DNA from: JBBQHM01 sp038323965
GTDB taxonomy: Bacteria; Verrucomicrobiota; Verrucomicrobiia; Chthoniobacterales; UBA10450
NCBI GenBank assembly: GCA_038323965.1
Contig: JBBQHM010000045.1
Span: forward strand, 1 to 15,951
Reading direction: 5' to 3'
Length of the DNA: 15,951 nt
Position 1 is the stretch's first letter. Each line of letters opens with the position of its first letter. The notes beneath the pieces were generated by a model. It searched no databases, was not told the DNA's origin, and worked only from the letters and a program-made list of their open reading frames with translations. Made by a program: the position numbers and the translations under genes. Of the stretch, positions 1-7,059 are shown in pieces.

Positions 1-868
1 GTTTTGCGACTTCGGCACTGACTGTTTGCGCCTGGCCATCGACGTCCACCAGAAGGTGCGCATCTCCCGGCGGAACCGATGCAACTCCGCGATCCTGTCT
101 CGCCGCTTCCAGGACAAAGGCGTCAGCGATCTCAAGCGCAGACGGCAGAAAACCGTGCACGAAGATTTGCTGCACCGCCGCGGCGGCTTCGTTCATCGTC
201 TTAAAGGCGGCGGACAGAGTCGCGCGCGCGGGCGGATGCGGAATCAAGCGCAACGTAATTTCGGTGACGATCCCGAGCATGCCTTCCGACCCGACGAAAA
301 GACCGACGAGATCGAATCCCGTTTTGTTTTTGTGCACGCGACCGCCGGTGCGCAGGACGTCGCCATTCGCCAGCACGACTTCGAGGCCAACGACGTAGTG
401 CCGCGTGACGCCGTACTTTAAACAGCGCGGTCCGCCGGCGTTGGTCGCGACGTTCCCGCCAATGGTGCAGTGCTCGAGGCTGGCCGGATCAGGCGGATAA
501 AAAAGTTTCTGTTTCCGCACTTCGGCCTGCAAAAGACCGGTGATTACACCCGGCTCAACCACTGCCACCGCATCGCCAAAGCTGATATCTTTGATGCGAT
601 CCATCCGCGCGAGCGAGAGCGCGATTCCGCGACGAACAGGCACGCAGCCGCCGACGTAGCCGTAACCCGCGCCGCGGGCGGTAACTGGAATTTGCTGCTC
701 GTTGGCAAACCGCAGGAGCGCGCTGACCTGCTCCGTCGTTTGTGCGAAGACGACAACTTCCGGCGCTTCGTGCGCGAACCACTTATCGCCGGAATGCGCG
801 TCCAGCGTTGCCGCGTCGTCCGCAACGATGTCCTGGCCGAGCAACCGACGAAGTTCGTCGGCGATCAC
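1..868 (-). CDS. glcD: FAD-binding oxidase, glycolate oxidase subunit GlcD family (3' end cut off by window)
   Basis: This is an open frame of 289 codons that runs off the left edge. The family oxidises 2-hydroxy acids such as glycolate or D-lactate using FAD. The PCMH-type FAD-binding domain spans about residues 35-210. It contains RGAGYGYVGG near 65-74 at the pyrophosphate-binding loop, the hallmark CTIGGNVATNAGGPRCLKYG at 134-153, and GSEGMLGIVTEITLRLIP at 193-210. The start of the C-terminal FAD-oxidase domain follows. I chose the GTG at 868 because it overlaps the fabI stop as GTGA and because the family N-terminus begins close to it, so translational coupling to fabI is likely. The C-terminal cap is outside the window, so glycolate and D-lactate specificity cannot be separated. 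Family assignment is strong; the exact substrate is inference. Confidence 0.9.
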   Translation of the reverse strand, partial: MIADELRRLLGQDIVADDAATLDAHSGDKWFAHEAPEVVVFAQTTEQVSALLRFANEQQIPVTARGAGYGYVGGCVPVRRGIALSLARMDRIKDISFGDAVAVVEPGVITGLLQAEVRKQKLFYPPDPASLEHCTIGGNVATNAGGPRCLKYGVTRHYVVGLEVVLANGDVLRTGGRVHKNKTGFDLVGLFVGSEGMLGIVTEITLRLIPHPPARATLSAAFKTMNEAAAAVQQIFVHGFLPSALEIADAFVLEAARQDRGVASVPPGDAHLLVDVDGQAQTVSAEVAK

Positions 869-1641
869 ATTCCAACGATCTGGTAACCGCCATCTACGTA
901 GATGACCTGACCGGTGATTGCAGCAGCGCCGTCGCTGGCGAGGAAGACCCCGGTTTGCCCCAGCTCCGCGGGATCGCAACTGCGCCTGAGAGGCGCGCGT
1001 TCCTGGTAGTGCTTGAGCATTTGCATGAGGCCGCTGACGCCGCGTGCCGCCAGCGTATTCACGGGACCGGCCGAGATGCAATTCACTCGGATTTTCTTCG
1101 GCCCCAGGTCGTAAGCGAGATAGCGGGCGCTCGCTTCTAACGAGGCCTTGGCAACTCCCATGACGTTGTAGCCGGGGACCACTTTCTCCGCGCCGTAATA
1201 AGTCATCGCGATGATGCTTCCGCCATTTGTCATCAGCGGCGCGGCTTCACGCGCGAGCGCCACCAGCGAGTAAGCGCTGATGTCGTGTGCGATCTTGAAC
1301 GCGTCGCGCGAAGTATTCAGGAACTGACCCTGCAATGCTTCCTTCGGGGCGAACGCGACGGAATGCAGCAGTAGATCAACGCGATCAGTCTGCCCGCGCA
1401 CCTGTTCGAAAAACTTCGTGATGTCCGCGTCATTGGAAACGTCGCACGGATAGAGCGGAGTCTCCGTGCCGAACTCGCCGACAAGTTCCGCGACGTTTTC
1501 CTTCAGCCGCTCGCCCTGGTAGTTGAAAATCAACTTCGCTCCGGCCGCCGCCCAGGCCTTGGCGATCGCCCACGCGATGCTTCGCTTATTGGCGACGCCG
1601 AAGACAACGCCGGTTTTACCAGCTAAAACTTGGTCCGTCAT
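865..1641 (-). CDS. fabI: Enoyl-[acyl-carrier-protein] reductase (NADH), FabI
   Basis: This 258-residue SDR-fold protein catalyses the last reduction of each type II fatty acid elongation cycle in the cytosol. It has the FabI-specific nucleotide loop GVANKRSIAWAI (15-26), which replaces the usual SDR GxxxGxG. The catalytic region TYYGAEKVVPGYNVMGVAK (147-165) places Tyr148, Tyr158 and Lys165 at the spacing of E. coli Tyr146/Tyr156/Lys163. ISAGPVNTLAARGVSG follows as the substrate-binding segment. Length and motifs are normal for an intact enzyme. The ATG at 1641 fits the family N-terminus. Its stop overlaps the start of the downstream glcD-like gene, so the two are probably co-transcribed. 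Upstream, 44 bp from the ATG, lies the inverted repeat cluster. Confidence 0.96.
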   Translation of the reverse strand: MTDQVLAGKTGVVFGVANKRSIAWAIAKAWAAAGAKLIFNYQGERLKENVAELVGEFGTETPLYPCDVSNDADITKFFEQVRGQTDRVDLLLHSVAFAPKEALQGQFLNTSRDAFKIAHDISAYSLVALAREAAPLMTNGGSIIAMTYYGAEKVVPGYNVMGVAKASLEASARYLAYDLGPKKIRVNCISAGPVNTLAARGVSGLMQMLKHYQERAPLRRSCDPAELGQTGVFLASDGAAAITGQVIYVDGGYQIVGM

Positions 1642-1684
1642 AACGCGAGATGATACGCAGCTTTAGACGCCAGCGAAAGCGCCC

Positions 1685-1766
1685 GTCATCCCGAGCGAAG
1701 TCGAGGGACCCCGGCGCAGTAGATTAAGGTTTCGCCACGGGGTCCCTCGGCTTCGCTCGGGATGAC
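1685..1766. repeat. Inverted repeat pair forming a long hairpin (repeat copies 1 and 2)
   Basis: A 28-bp unit at 1685-1712, beginning GTCATCCCGAGCGAAG, is followed at 1739-1766 by its reverse complement with a single T/C difference, which an RNA could tolerate as G-U. The loop is 26 nt. As RNA or single-stranded DNA this gives a nearly perfect 28-bp stem. It lies in the fabI upstream region with no ORF through it. It resembles the dispersed intergenic repeats of type TCATCC-GAGCGAAG seen in many environmental genomes. Any role in mRNA stability or termination is inference. Confidence 0.85.
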
Positions 1767-1792
1767 AGAGGTGTTCGCGCTACTCTCTCTGC

Positions 1793-1902
1793 GTCATCCC
1801 GAGTCGCGCAGACGGCGAGGGACCTCACTACCGGTCATGCGTTACGCGATTTCGAATGAATCAAGACCGACCACGGGGTCCCTCGACTTCGCTCGGGATG
1901 AC
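1793..1902. repeat. Degenerate and perfect inverted repeat copies 3 and 4
   Basis: Copy 3 (1793-1826) keeps both ends of the unit (GTCATCCCGAG and CGAGGGACC), but its centre is replaced by a different, longer segment, TCGCGCAGACGG. Copy 4 (1875-1902) is an exact 28/28 reverse complement of copy 1. Copies 2 and 4 also share the extra 4 bp CCAC on their outer side. Copy 4 ends 7 bp before the stop codon of the CADD gene, so the CADD transcript would enter it at once. It may protect the 3' end or act as a T-less terminator; this is inference. Confidence 0.8.
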
Positions 1903-1909
1903 CAATGAT

Positions 1910-2581
1910 TTAGCACGCGATCGCGTGACGCTGGCAAACCCCTGAAAGTAATTCCCAAAGCGAATTCAGGACGCGGTCGACGGCGATGAAAACACCCACG
2001 CTGTTTTCGCCAGTCACATGTTTGGCGAGCATCTCGCGCTCGGCAGCTGCATGCTCGCGATCAGCCTCGATGTGCACGCTGAAATACTCGTACGTAGCCG
2101 GGTCATTAAATCCGTAATGCTTTTGCAGTCCATCGATTTTCGATTCCGAGACTGCGGGAATCTGGCTTTCATAGGCATAGAGAGCCGCGAGACCTTCGGC
2201 CGTTTCTGTCGTGCTGCAGACGGAGCGAAATGTTTCGATCAGATTGCTCGTTTCGCTCTCGGCTTTGGTGGCTCGGACTTCTGCACGTGAGACTCCGAGC
2301 GATTCAGCAAATCGCAGCCACAGCTCGGGATGATTTGGTGCGCCCGCTTCTTCATCGATCAGGTTATTGAGCAGCTGTTTTCGCGTGGGCTGATCCTCGC
2401 AGCGCGAATGCACGGCCGAGAGATAAGTCGGGAATGCCGCAACATGTTGATAATATTGCGCGCCGTAGTCCCGGAGCGCTTCGCGGCTCAACTCACCCCG
2501 TGTCCACGCGAGATAGAAAGGATGTTTTAGCAAATGTTTCGCTGCGATTTTTTGATCGATGGCTTCGAGATAAGTGTTCAT
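1910..2581 (-). CDS. CADD-family di-metal protein, probable self-sacrificing p-aminobenzoate synthase (PqqC/TenA fold)
   Basis: This 223-residue all-helical haem-oxygenase-like protein aligns along its length with Chlamydia trachomatis CADD (CT610) as I remember that sequence, with a constant offset of four residues. Di-metal ligands of CADD appear as Glu77, His84, Glu138, His170, Asp174 and His177 (motifs DEEAGAPNH, YAYESQIP, HIEADREH). CADD Tyr27, the residue reported to be consumed to make p-aminobenzoate, corresponds to Tyr23 in HPFYLAW. CADD Lys152, the reported amine donor, corresponds to Lys148. The protein probably supplies pABA for folate by an oxygen-dependent, single-turnover reaction; that role is inferred from these residues. 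It lies 46 bp downstream of treS-mak, possibly in one transcript, and is followed by hairpin repeats. A generic TenA or PqqC role is less likely because the CADD-specific Lys is kept. Confidence 0.85.
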   Translation of the reverse strand: MNTYLEAIDQKIAAKHLLKHPFYLAWTRGELSREALRDYGAQYYQHVAAFPTYLSAVHSRCEDQPTRKQLLNNLIDEEAGAPNHPELWLRFAESLGVSRAEVRATKAESETSNLIETFRSVCSTTETAEGLAALYAYESQIPAVSESKIDGLQKHYGFNDPATYEYFSVHIEADREHAAAEREMLAKHVTGENSVGVFIAVDRVLNSLWELLSGVCQRHAIAC

Positions 2582-2627
2582 GTCGATGCCGCGAATCCTG
2601 CTCCATCCACTGAAATTGAGAAGTCTT

Positions 2628-5600
2628 TTATTGAGCCAACCGCAGGATGTGCTTGATGCCTCGGATTGGAATTACCACCCAGTCCGGACGGTTATTTAGC
2701 TCGTAGGCAACTTCGTAGACGGCCTTATCGAGAAGATAAGCCTCCAGCGAAATGCGAAGATCCTCGGCGTTCGCGGGAATGAAGGAGGCGCCGCGGGTGC
2801 TTTCCAGGTACGACTCCAGAAATACCTGTCCCATGCGGGCATACCAGATATCGGCCCAATGCTCGAGGAACGGGATGTCCTCTGTGCGCATGGCAGGTTG
2901 CCAGAGCGCGCTGTAAGCCGCGTACTGAAACGAGCGCATCATCCCGGCCACGTCGCGCAAGGAGGAGCGCTTTAACCTGCGTTCGCTCAACGGCCGCGCG
3001 GGCTCGCCCTCGAAATCGAGGATGACAAAATCCTTTCCGGTGTACAACACCTGGCCGAGGTGATAATCGCCGTGAATACGAATTTTCATGGCCGTCGATC
3101 GGCGATCGAGAATGCGTCGTTCCTGCGCGAGAACCTGCTCCTCAGCTTCGAGCACCTCCATCGCTTCACCACGGAATTTTTCCGGCACCGCCGGCATTTT
3201 TTTCTCCAGTAACTCGAAAGCACGACGCGTCAGGGCACGCATGTTCTGGAAGACCGAGCGTTGCGCCATGGTATTGAACGCTTCCGGCGCGAAGGCCGAC
3301 TCGTCGTTCCGAGACGCCAGCGCAAGGTGCAGCTCTCCGGTACGCTGCCCGAGAAGCTTGGCGCGCTCGGGATAAACTCCTCCGATCAGATCATTGAGCA
3401 GCTGTTCCGGCGGGGCGGTATCGTGCTGGAGTCCGGCTTTCTCGGCCAGCACCCGCTCGTAAAAACGACCGACGGAATCGAGGGTAAAGGTCCAGGCATC
3501 ACTCTCAGCTGCGACCGCATCCTGCAGCAGGCAAACGACTGTCGTCCCGGATTTCGAGCGTCGATATTCAAGAGCACCCTGGAACGAAGGGACGTTGGCA
3601 AAGCTTGCGCGCTCAGTGAGAAAGCGCGTGATCTCCACATCGGGATTAGCGCCGTCCTCGACTTTTCGATACAGCTTCAGGAAGAATTTTCCGTCGAAAA
3701 CCATCGAGCAGTTGCTCTGCTCGGCACCAATCAGTTGCGATTGTTGCGGCGCGTCCAGGTTCGACGATTCGCGGGCGACTCCCACCAATTCCCCAACCCC
3801 GCTTTTCGCACCGGCCGCCGACAAAATTGCGGTGAAGAGCCCCTTGCGGAATTCGTCATTCCAGGTCGCATCGTGCAGAACCGCAGACTTTCGTCCATCG
3901 AACTGTGCGATGACCGCCTGCGGTGACAACTTCAAAAGTTTTCGCGCCGACTCCCCCGTCGCGATCCGAACCGGCAACGCGTACGTCTCGGTCGGACCAT
4001 CAAGGTAATTCACCTCGACGAACCAGAAGCGCGAGCGCGCATCATCCGGCGACGTAATTTCCTCGGTAATTCGCATGTCGCGCAACGTCCTGGCTTTCCC
4101 GCCAAACCATCGGCAGGCGCTCACGTAGGAGGGCAGAATTTGTCGCTCAATCGCAGGGCGCTGCGCTTCTAAAAGCGATGCAATTTCAGCTTCCGCCGCC
4201 AGCGTCGGAATCCGCCGCTCCTTTGAAGTTGCGACTTCCGTCGATTGCGGCTGCAGGCAAAACCAATAGTAGGCGTGCGGACCGAGTGTAATCGGATACG
4301 CACCTGACCTGATCGATGGGAATGCGTTTTGGCTGAAGACTTCGGTGACGGTGTTGCCAGCGAAGCGCGTGAGATCGAGCTCCGCAGCCTGAGCGAAACG
4401 TGAAAGGTTTGCCACCACCAGAACCGTCTGATCTTCGTGTCGCCTAACGAAAGCTAGAACTTTGGGGTTGTCCGGAAAAAGGAACTCCAGTGACCCCCGC
4501 GAGAACGCCCTGAAATTCTTTCGCATCGCGATGACGCGGCGCGTCCACCAGAGCAACGACGAGAGGTTACGCTGCTGGTTCTCGACGTTGATCGCCTCGT
4601 AGTTGTATTCCGGATCAATGACGATCGGGAGAAAAAGCTGCTGCGGATTCGCCTTGGAAAAACCAGCGTTGCGATCCGGCGACCATTGCATCGGCGTGCG
4701 GCAGCCATTGCGATCGCCCAGATAGATATTATCCCCCATCCCGATCTCGTCGCCGTAGTAGAGAACCGGCGTGCCGGGCATCGAAAAAAGCAGGACGTTC
4801 AGGAGCTCGATCTTGCGCCGATTATTTGCGAGCAAGGGTGCGAGGCGTCGGCGAATTCCGAGGTTAATCCGAGCGCTCGGGTCGTTGGCATAAACCCGCC
4901 ACATGTAATCACGCTCTTCATCGGTCACCATTCCGAGCGTGAGCTCGTCGTGATTGCGCAGGAACATTGCCCACTGGCAGTTGTCGGGAATCGCCGGCGT
5001 CTGATCGAGAATATCGATAATTGGAAAGCGATCCTCCATCTGCAGCGACATGAACATCCGCGGCATGAGCGGGAAGTGAAAATTCATGTGCGTCTCATCG
5101 CCATCGCCGAAATAGGCGACGGCGTCTTCCGGCCATTGGTTCGCCTCGGCCAGAAGCATGCGGCCGGGATATTTGCGATCGATGTGCGCGCGAAGTTTCT
5201 TCAGGTAAGCGTGCGTCTCGGGGAGATTTTCGCAATTAGTTCCTTCGCGCTCGTACAAGTACGGAACCGCATCGAGTCGCACTCCATCGACGCCCATATC
5301 CATCCAGAAATCGCAGACCTTTTCTACGAATTGATGGACGGCAGGATTATCAAAATTTAAATCCGGCTGGTGGGCATAAAAGCGATGCCAGTAATAGGCG
5401 TTGGCCACGGAATCCCACGACCAGTTCGAGGTCTCGAAGTCCTTGAAAATGATCCGCGCATCCGGGTACCGATTCGCCGTCTCACTCCAGACATACATCT
5501 CGTGCTCCGCTGATCCTGGCGCGGCGCGACGTGACTTTTGAAAAAGCACATTCTGGTCTGAGCTGTGATTGATCACGAGCTCGGTGATGACGCTTAGATT

Positions 5601-5900
5601 CCGCTCATGCGCCGCCTCAAGAAACGCGCGGAAATCGTCCAACGTCCCGTAGTTTGGATTGACCTCGAAATAGTCCGCGATGTCATAGCCGTCGTCCTTC
5701 AGCGGAGAAGGATAAAACGGCAGGAGCCAGATCGCAGTGACGCCGAGTTCCTGGAGATAATCGAGCTTCTCGATCAGGCCGCAGAAATCGCCAATCCCGT
5801 CGCCGTTACTGTCGTGAAATGTCTTCACATGCAGCTCGTAGATCACCGCATCTTTAAACCAGAGCGGATCGCGAGCTGGTATTTTGCGACGAGGCGGCAT
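2628..5900 (-). CDS. treS: Trehalose synthase / maltokinase fusion (TreS-Mak)
   Basis: This 1090-residue two-domain enzyme should isomerise trehalose to maltose and phosphorylate maltose to maltose-1-phosphate, the donor for the GlgE alpha-glucan pathway. The N-terminal GH13 part (about 10-550) carries the nucleophile Asp210 in GVDGVRLDAV, the acid/base Glu252 in LLAEANQ and the stabiliser Asp318 in FLRNHDEL. The C-terminal kinase (about 570-1090) begins with RWFGGKAR (597-604). It has the catalytic loop HGDYHLGQVL (943-952) and the metal motif DFEGEP (962-967). Length is typical for the fused form. I chose ATG 5900; the frame extends to a TTG at 5924, but the extra eight residues look non-native. 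glgE and glgB are not in the window. The gene is divergent from the sigma factor gene. Confidence 0.95.
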   Translation of the reverse strand: MPPRRKIPARDPLWFKDAVIYELHVKTFHDSNGDGIGDFCGLIEKLDYLQELGVTAIWLLPFYPSPLKDDGYDIADYFEVNPNYGTLDDFRAFLEAAHERNLSVITELVINHSSDQNVLFQKSRRAAPGSAEHEMYVWSETANRYPDARIIFKDFETSNWSWDSVANAYYWHRFYAHQPDLNFDNPAVHQFVEKVCDFWMDMGVDGVRLDAVPYLYEREGTNCENLPETHAYLKKLRAHIDRKYPGRMLLAEANQWPEDAVAYFGDGDETHMNFHFPLMPRMFMSLQMEDRFPIIDILDQTPAIPDNCQWAMFLRNHDELTLGMVTDEERDYMWRVYANDPSARINLGIRRRLAPLLANNRRKIELLNVLLFSMPGTPVLYYGDEIGMGDNIYLGDRNGCRTPMQWSPDRNAGFSKANPQQLFLPIVIDPEYNYEAINVENQQRNLSSLLWWTRRVIAMRKNFRAFSRGSLEFLFPDNPKVLAFVRRHEDQTVLVVANLSRFAQAAELDLTRFAGNTVTEVFSQNAFPSIRSGAYPITLGPHAYYWFCLQPQSTEVATSKERRIPTLAAEAEIASLLEAQRPAIERQILPSYVSACRWFGGKARTLRDMRITEEITSPDDARSRFWFVEVNYLDGPTETYALPVRIATGESARKLLKLSPQAVIAQFDGRKSAVLHDATWNDEFRKGLFTAILSAAGAKSGVGELVGVARESSNLDAPQQSQLIGAEQSNCSMVFDGKFFLKLYRKVEDGANPDVEITRFLTERASFANVPSFQGALEYRRSKSGTTVVCLLQDAVAAESDAWTFTLDSVGRFYERVLAEKAGLQHDTAPPEQLLNDLIGGVYPERAKLLGQRTGELHLALASRNDESAFAPEAFNTMAQRSVFQNMRALTRRAFELLEKKMPAVPEKFRGEAMEVLEAEEQVLAQERRILDRRSTAMKIRIHGDYHLGQVLYTGKDFVILDFEGEPARPLSERRLKRSSLRDVAGMMRSFQYAAYSALWQPAMRTEDIPFLEHWADIWYARMGQVFLESYLESTRGASFIPANAEDLRISLEAYLLDKAVYEVAYELNNRPDWVVIPIRGIKHILRLAQ

Positions 5901-5963
5901 GCGGTCTCTACGTTTGCAGATCAATCGGACACCGCAACGGCCGTGCGAGCGTCACTTTTACAC

Positions 5964-5992
5964 GGAACACGGCCCAACCCCGGCCACGTTCC
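5964..5992. promoter_or_regulatory. Imperfect inverted repeat, candidate operator
   Basis: The arms are GGAACACGGCC and GGCCACGTTCC around a 7-nt spacer, with 9 of 11 positions complementary; the two mismatches are the central AC in each arm. It is placed between divergent genes, 64 bp upstream of the treS ATG. It could be a dimeric regulator site or chance in GC-rich DNA. Confidence 0.35.
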
Positions 5993-6020
5993 ACGGAAGT
6001 GGGAAGGACTCCAAAATTAA

Positions 6021-6054
6021 ACCGCCGGCTTTTTTTTGTACAAGCAAAAGCGGT
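6021..6054. other. A/T-rich hairpin with TTGTACAA palindrome
   Basis: GCTTTT (6028-6033) pairs with AAAAGC (6046-6051), extended after a bulge by ACC (6021-6023) with GGT (6052-6054). The loop holds part of the 8-bp palindrome TTGTACAA (6036-6043). It lies about 120 bp before the sigma factor start and would be in its 5' UTR or promoter. Function is unknown; the structure is modest. Confidence 0.3.
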
Positions 6055-6170
6055 GGACGAACGAACCGCTGCACCTTACAGCTTCATACCCTCGATGAAA
6101 TTGAAGCGCGAATCGCATCCCGCTCTGGCCAACGACGCATATTCCAAGGCTACATAACGAAACTTTAGCA

Positions 6171-6833
6171 ATGCCCAAACGTCGAACCATGTTAGCGGTC
6201 GAGCCATCTGAAGACGAGCCAGCGCGTCCGAAATTTCCGGCTTCAACTCCGCAATTGGAGCCGGGCGCGCCGACCGATCTTGATCTCATGCTCGCGATTC
6301 AGGAGCGGGATCCGGAGGCGCTTTCGCAGCTATACGATCGCTACAACGGAATTCTTAAAGCGCTCATTCTGCGGGTCGTTCATAACGAGGCCGAGGCTGA
6401 TGATCTTCTCCAGGAAATCTTCATGGAGATTTGGAACCAGGCTAAAAATTTTTCCGCACAAAAGGGCAAACCGCTCGGTTGGATGGTTACACTTGCCCGT
6501 CGCCGAGCGATCGACGGTCTGCGAAAAAAACAGGCCTACGCCCGAGCGGGGGAAAGGCTGCAGAGCGAGACTGAGCAGCAGCCGGACGCGTGGGTGCATA
6601 ATGCGACGGAGGAGGAAATTGACTTCGCGGATACTAGAAAACTGGTGCGCAATGTCATCAATGGGCTTCCTCCGGCGCAGCAGCAGGCGATCGAACTGGC
6701 ATTTTTTCGCGGGATGAGTCAGCGCGAAATCGCCGCGAAAACGAATACACCATTAGGCACGGTCAAAACGCGGCTCGAATTAGGGCTGAAAAAGATATAC
6801 GACGGCCTGAAGGAGCTAAAAGATGAACTTTGA
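6171..6833 (+). CDS. ECF-type RNA polymerase sigma factor (SigK-like)
   Basis: This 220-residue sigma-70 family protein has only regions 2 and 4, typical of ECF factors. Region 2 spans about 52-121 and includes EAEADDLLQEIFMEIW and GKPLGWMVTLARRRAIDGLR, the core-binding and -10 recognition parts. Region 4 spans about 157-210 with the helix-turn-helix MSQREIAAKTNTPLGTVKTRL (-35 recognition). The GKPLGW and ARRRAIDGLR wording resembles the SigK group. A polar N-terminal extension of about 35 residues precedes region 2. ATG 6171 is used; ATG 6189 is an alternative, and neither has a strong ribosome site. The last codons overlap the start of the small downstream gene, as is usual for a sigma/anti-sigma pair. 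The signal and regulon are not visible. Confidence 0.93.
   Translation: MPKRRTMLAVEPSEDEPARPKFPASTPQLEPGAPTDLDLMLAIQERDPEALSQLYDRYNGILKALILRVVHNEAEADDLLQEIFMEIWNQAKNFSAQKGKPLGWMVTLARRRAIDGLRKKQAYARAGERLQSETEQQPDAWVHNATEEEIDFADTRKLVRNVINGLPPAQQQAIELAFFRGMSQREIAAKTNTPLGTVKTRLELGLKKIYDGLKELKDEL
6810..6815 (+). promoter_or_regulatory. Strong Shine-Dalgarno for the small anti-sigma candidate
   Basis: AAGGAG sits 7 nt before ATG 6823, inside the 3' end of the sigma gene. It is the clearest ribosome site in the window. It decides the start of the downstream ORF and supports that ORF as real and translationally coupled. Confidence 0.8.
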
Positions 6834-7059
6834 TGAGTTTCAGAACCGCGCCCGGCTTTACGTCATTGGCGCGCTTGACTCTGAAGAGCTGGCGGAATTT
6901 GAATTAGCGCGGAAAAAACTCGGGCGCCGTGCCGAAGATGCAATCGCGGAGTCCTATGCGCTGCATGAAGCCTTCGCCCTCAGCTTACAGCCCGCGAAAG
7001 CGGCGGATAAAATCAAAGATCGCCTGATGGCGATGGTGCGCGAACGCGAAAAATCCTAG
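6823..7059 (+). CDS. Small cytosolic anti-sigma factor candidate (RskA N-terminal-like)
   Basis: This 78-residue protein overlaps the sigma gene by 11 nt. Its N-terminus, FQNRARLYVIGALDSEELAEF (about 5-25), resembles the sigma-binding helical start of RskA-type anti-sigma factors, where ALYALGALD followed by an acidic helix is usual. It has no Cys, so it lacks the zinc anti-sigma motif HxxxCxxC. It also lacks the transmembrane and extracytoplasmic domains of RskA, which is roughly three times longer. The frame ends cleanly at TAG 7057-7059, which overlaps the stop of the convergent gene. Position, a strong Shine-Dalgarno and the N-terminal signature make an anti-sigma role likely. How a soluble version senses a signal is unknown. 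Confidence 0.72.
   Translation: MNFDEFQNRARLYVIGALDSEELAEFELARKKLGRRAEDAIAESYALHEAFALSLQPAKAADKIKDRLMAMVREREKS

Larger units (their letters stand above)
5901..6170. promoter_or_regulatory. Divergent intergenic region between treS-mak and the ECF sigma gene
   Basis: These 270 bp separate the two divergent starts and must hold both promoters. I see no convincing protein gene or tRNA in them. They contain an imperfect inverted repeat at 5964-5992 and an A/T-rich hairpin at 6021-6054, listed separately. GGAAC at 5964 would suit an ECF -35 element, but the CGTT that could serve as -10 sits 18 nt away, longer than usual, so autoregulation by the neighbouring sigma factor is only a suggestion. Neither flanking gene has a clear Shine-Dalgarno. 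Confidence 0.5.

Noticed and set aside
485..510. Possible frameshift at the A-run within the glcD-like gene
   Set aside because: Reading the minus strand through the run gives KLFYPPDPASLEHCTIGGN in one frame, so the gene is intact.
26..886. Plus-strand ORFs opposite the left-edge gene
   Set aside because: They lie antisense to a clearly conserved GlcD-type frame and have Arg-rich, low-similarity translations.
1685..1902. CRISPR array
   Set aside because: Repeats alternate in orientation and spacing is irregular, unlike CRISPR direct repeats, and no cas genes are present.
3088..3926. Plus-strand ORFs of up to 221 codons within treS-mak
   Set aside because: They are antisense to a maltokinase domain with intact motifs; long shadow frames are expected in GC-rich DNA.
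4686..5360. Plus-strand ORF of 224 codons
   Set aside because: It is antisense to the GH13 catalytic core of TreS and shows no recognisable family.
6021..6037. Intrinsic terminator (GC-rich stretch plus T8)
   Set aside because: It has no proper stem directly before the T run and lies upstream of both divergent genes, where no transcript should end.
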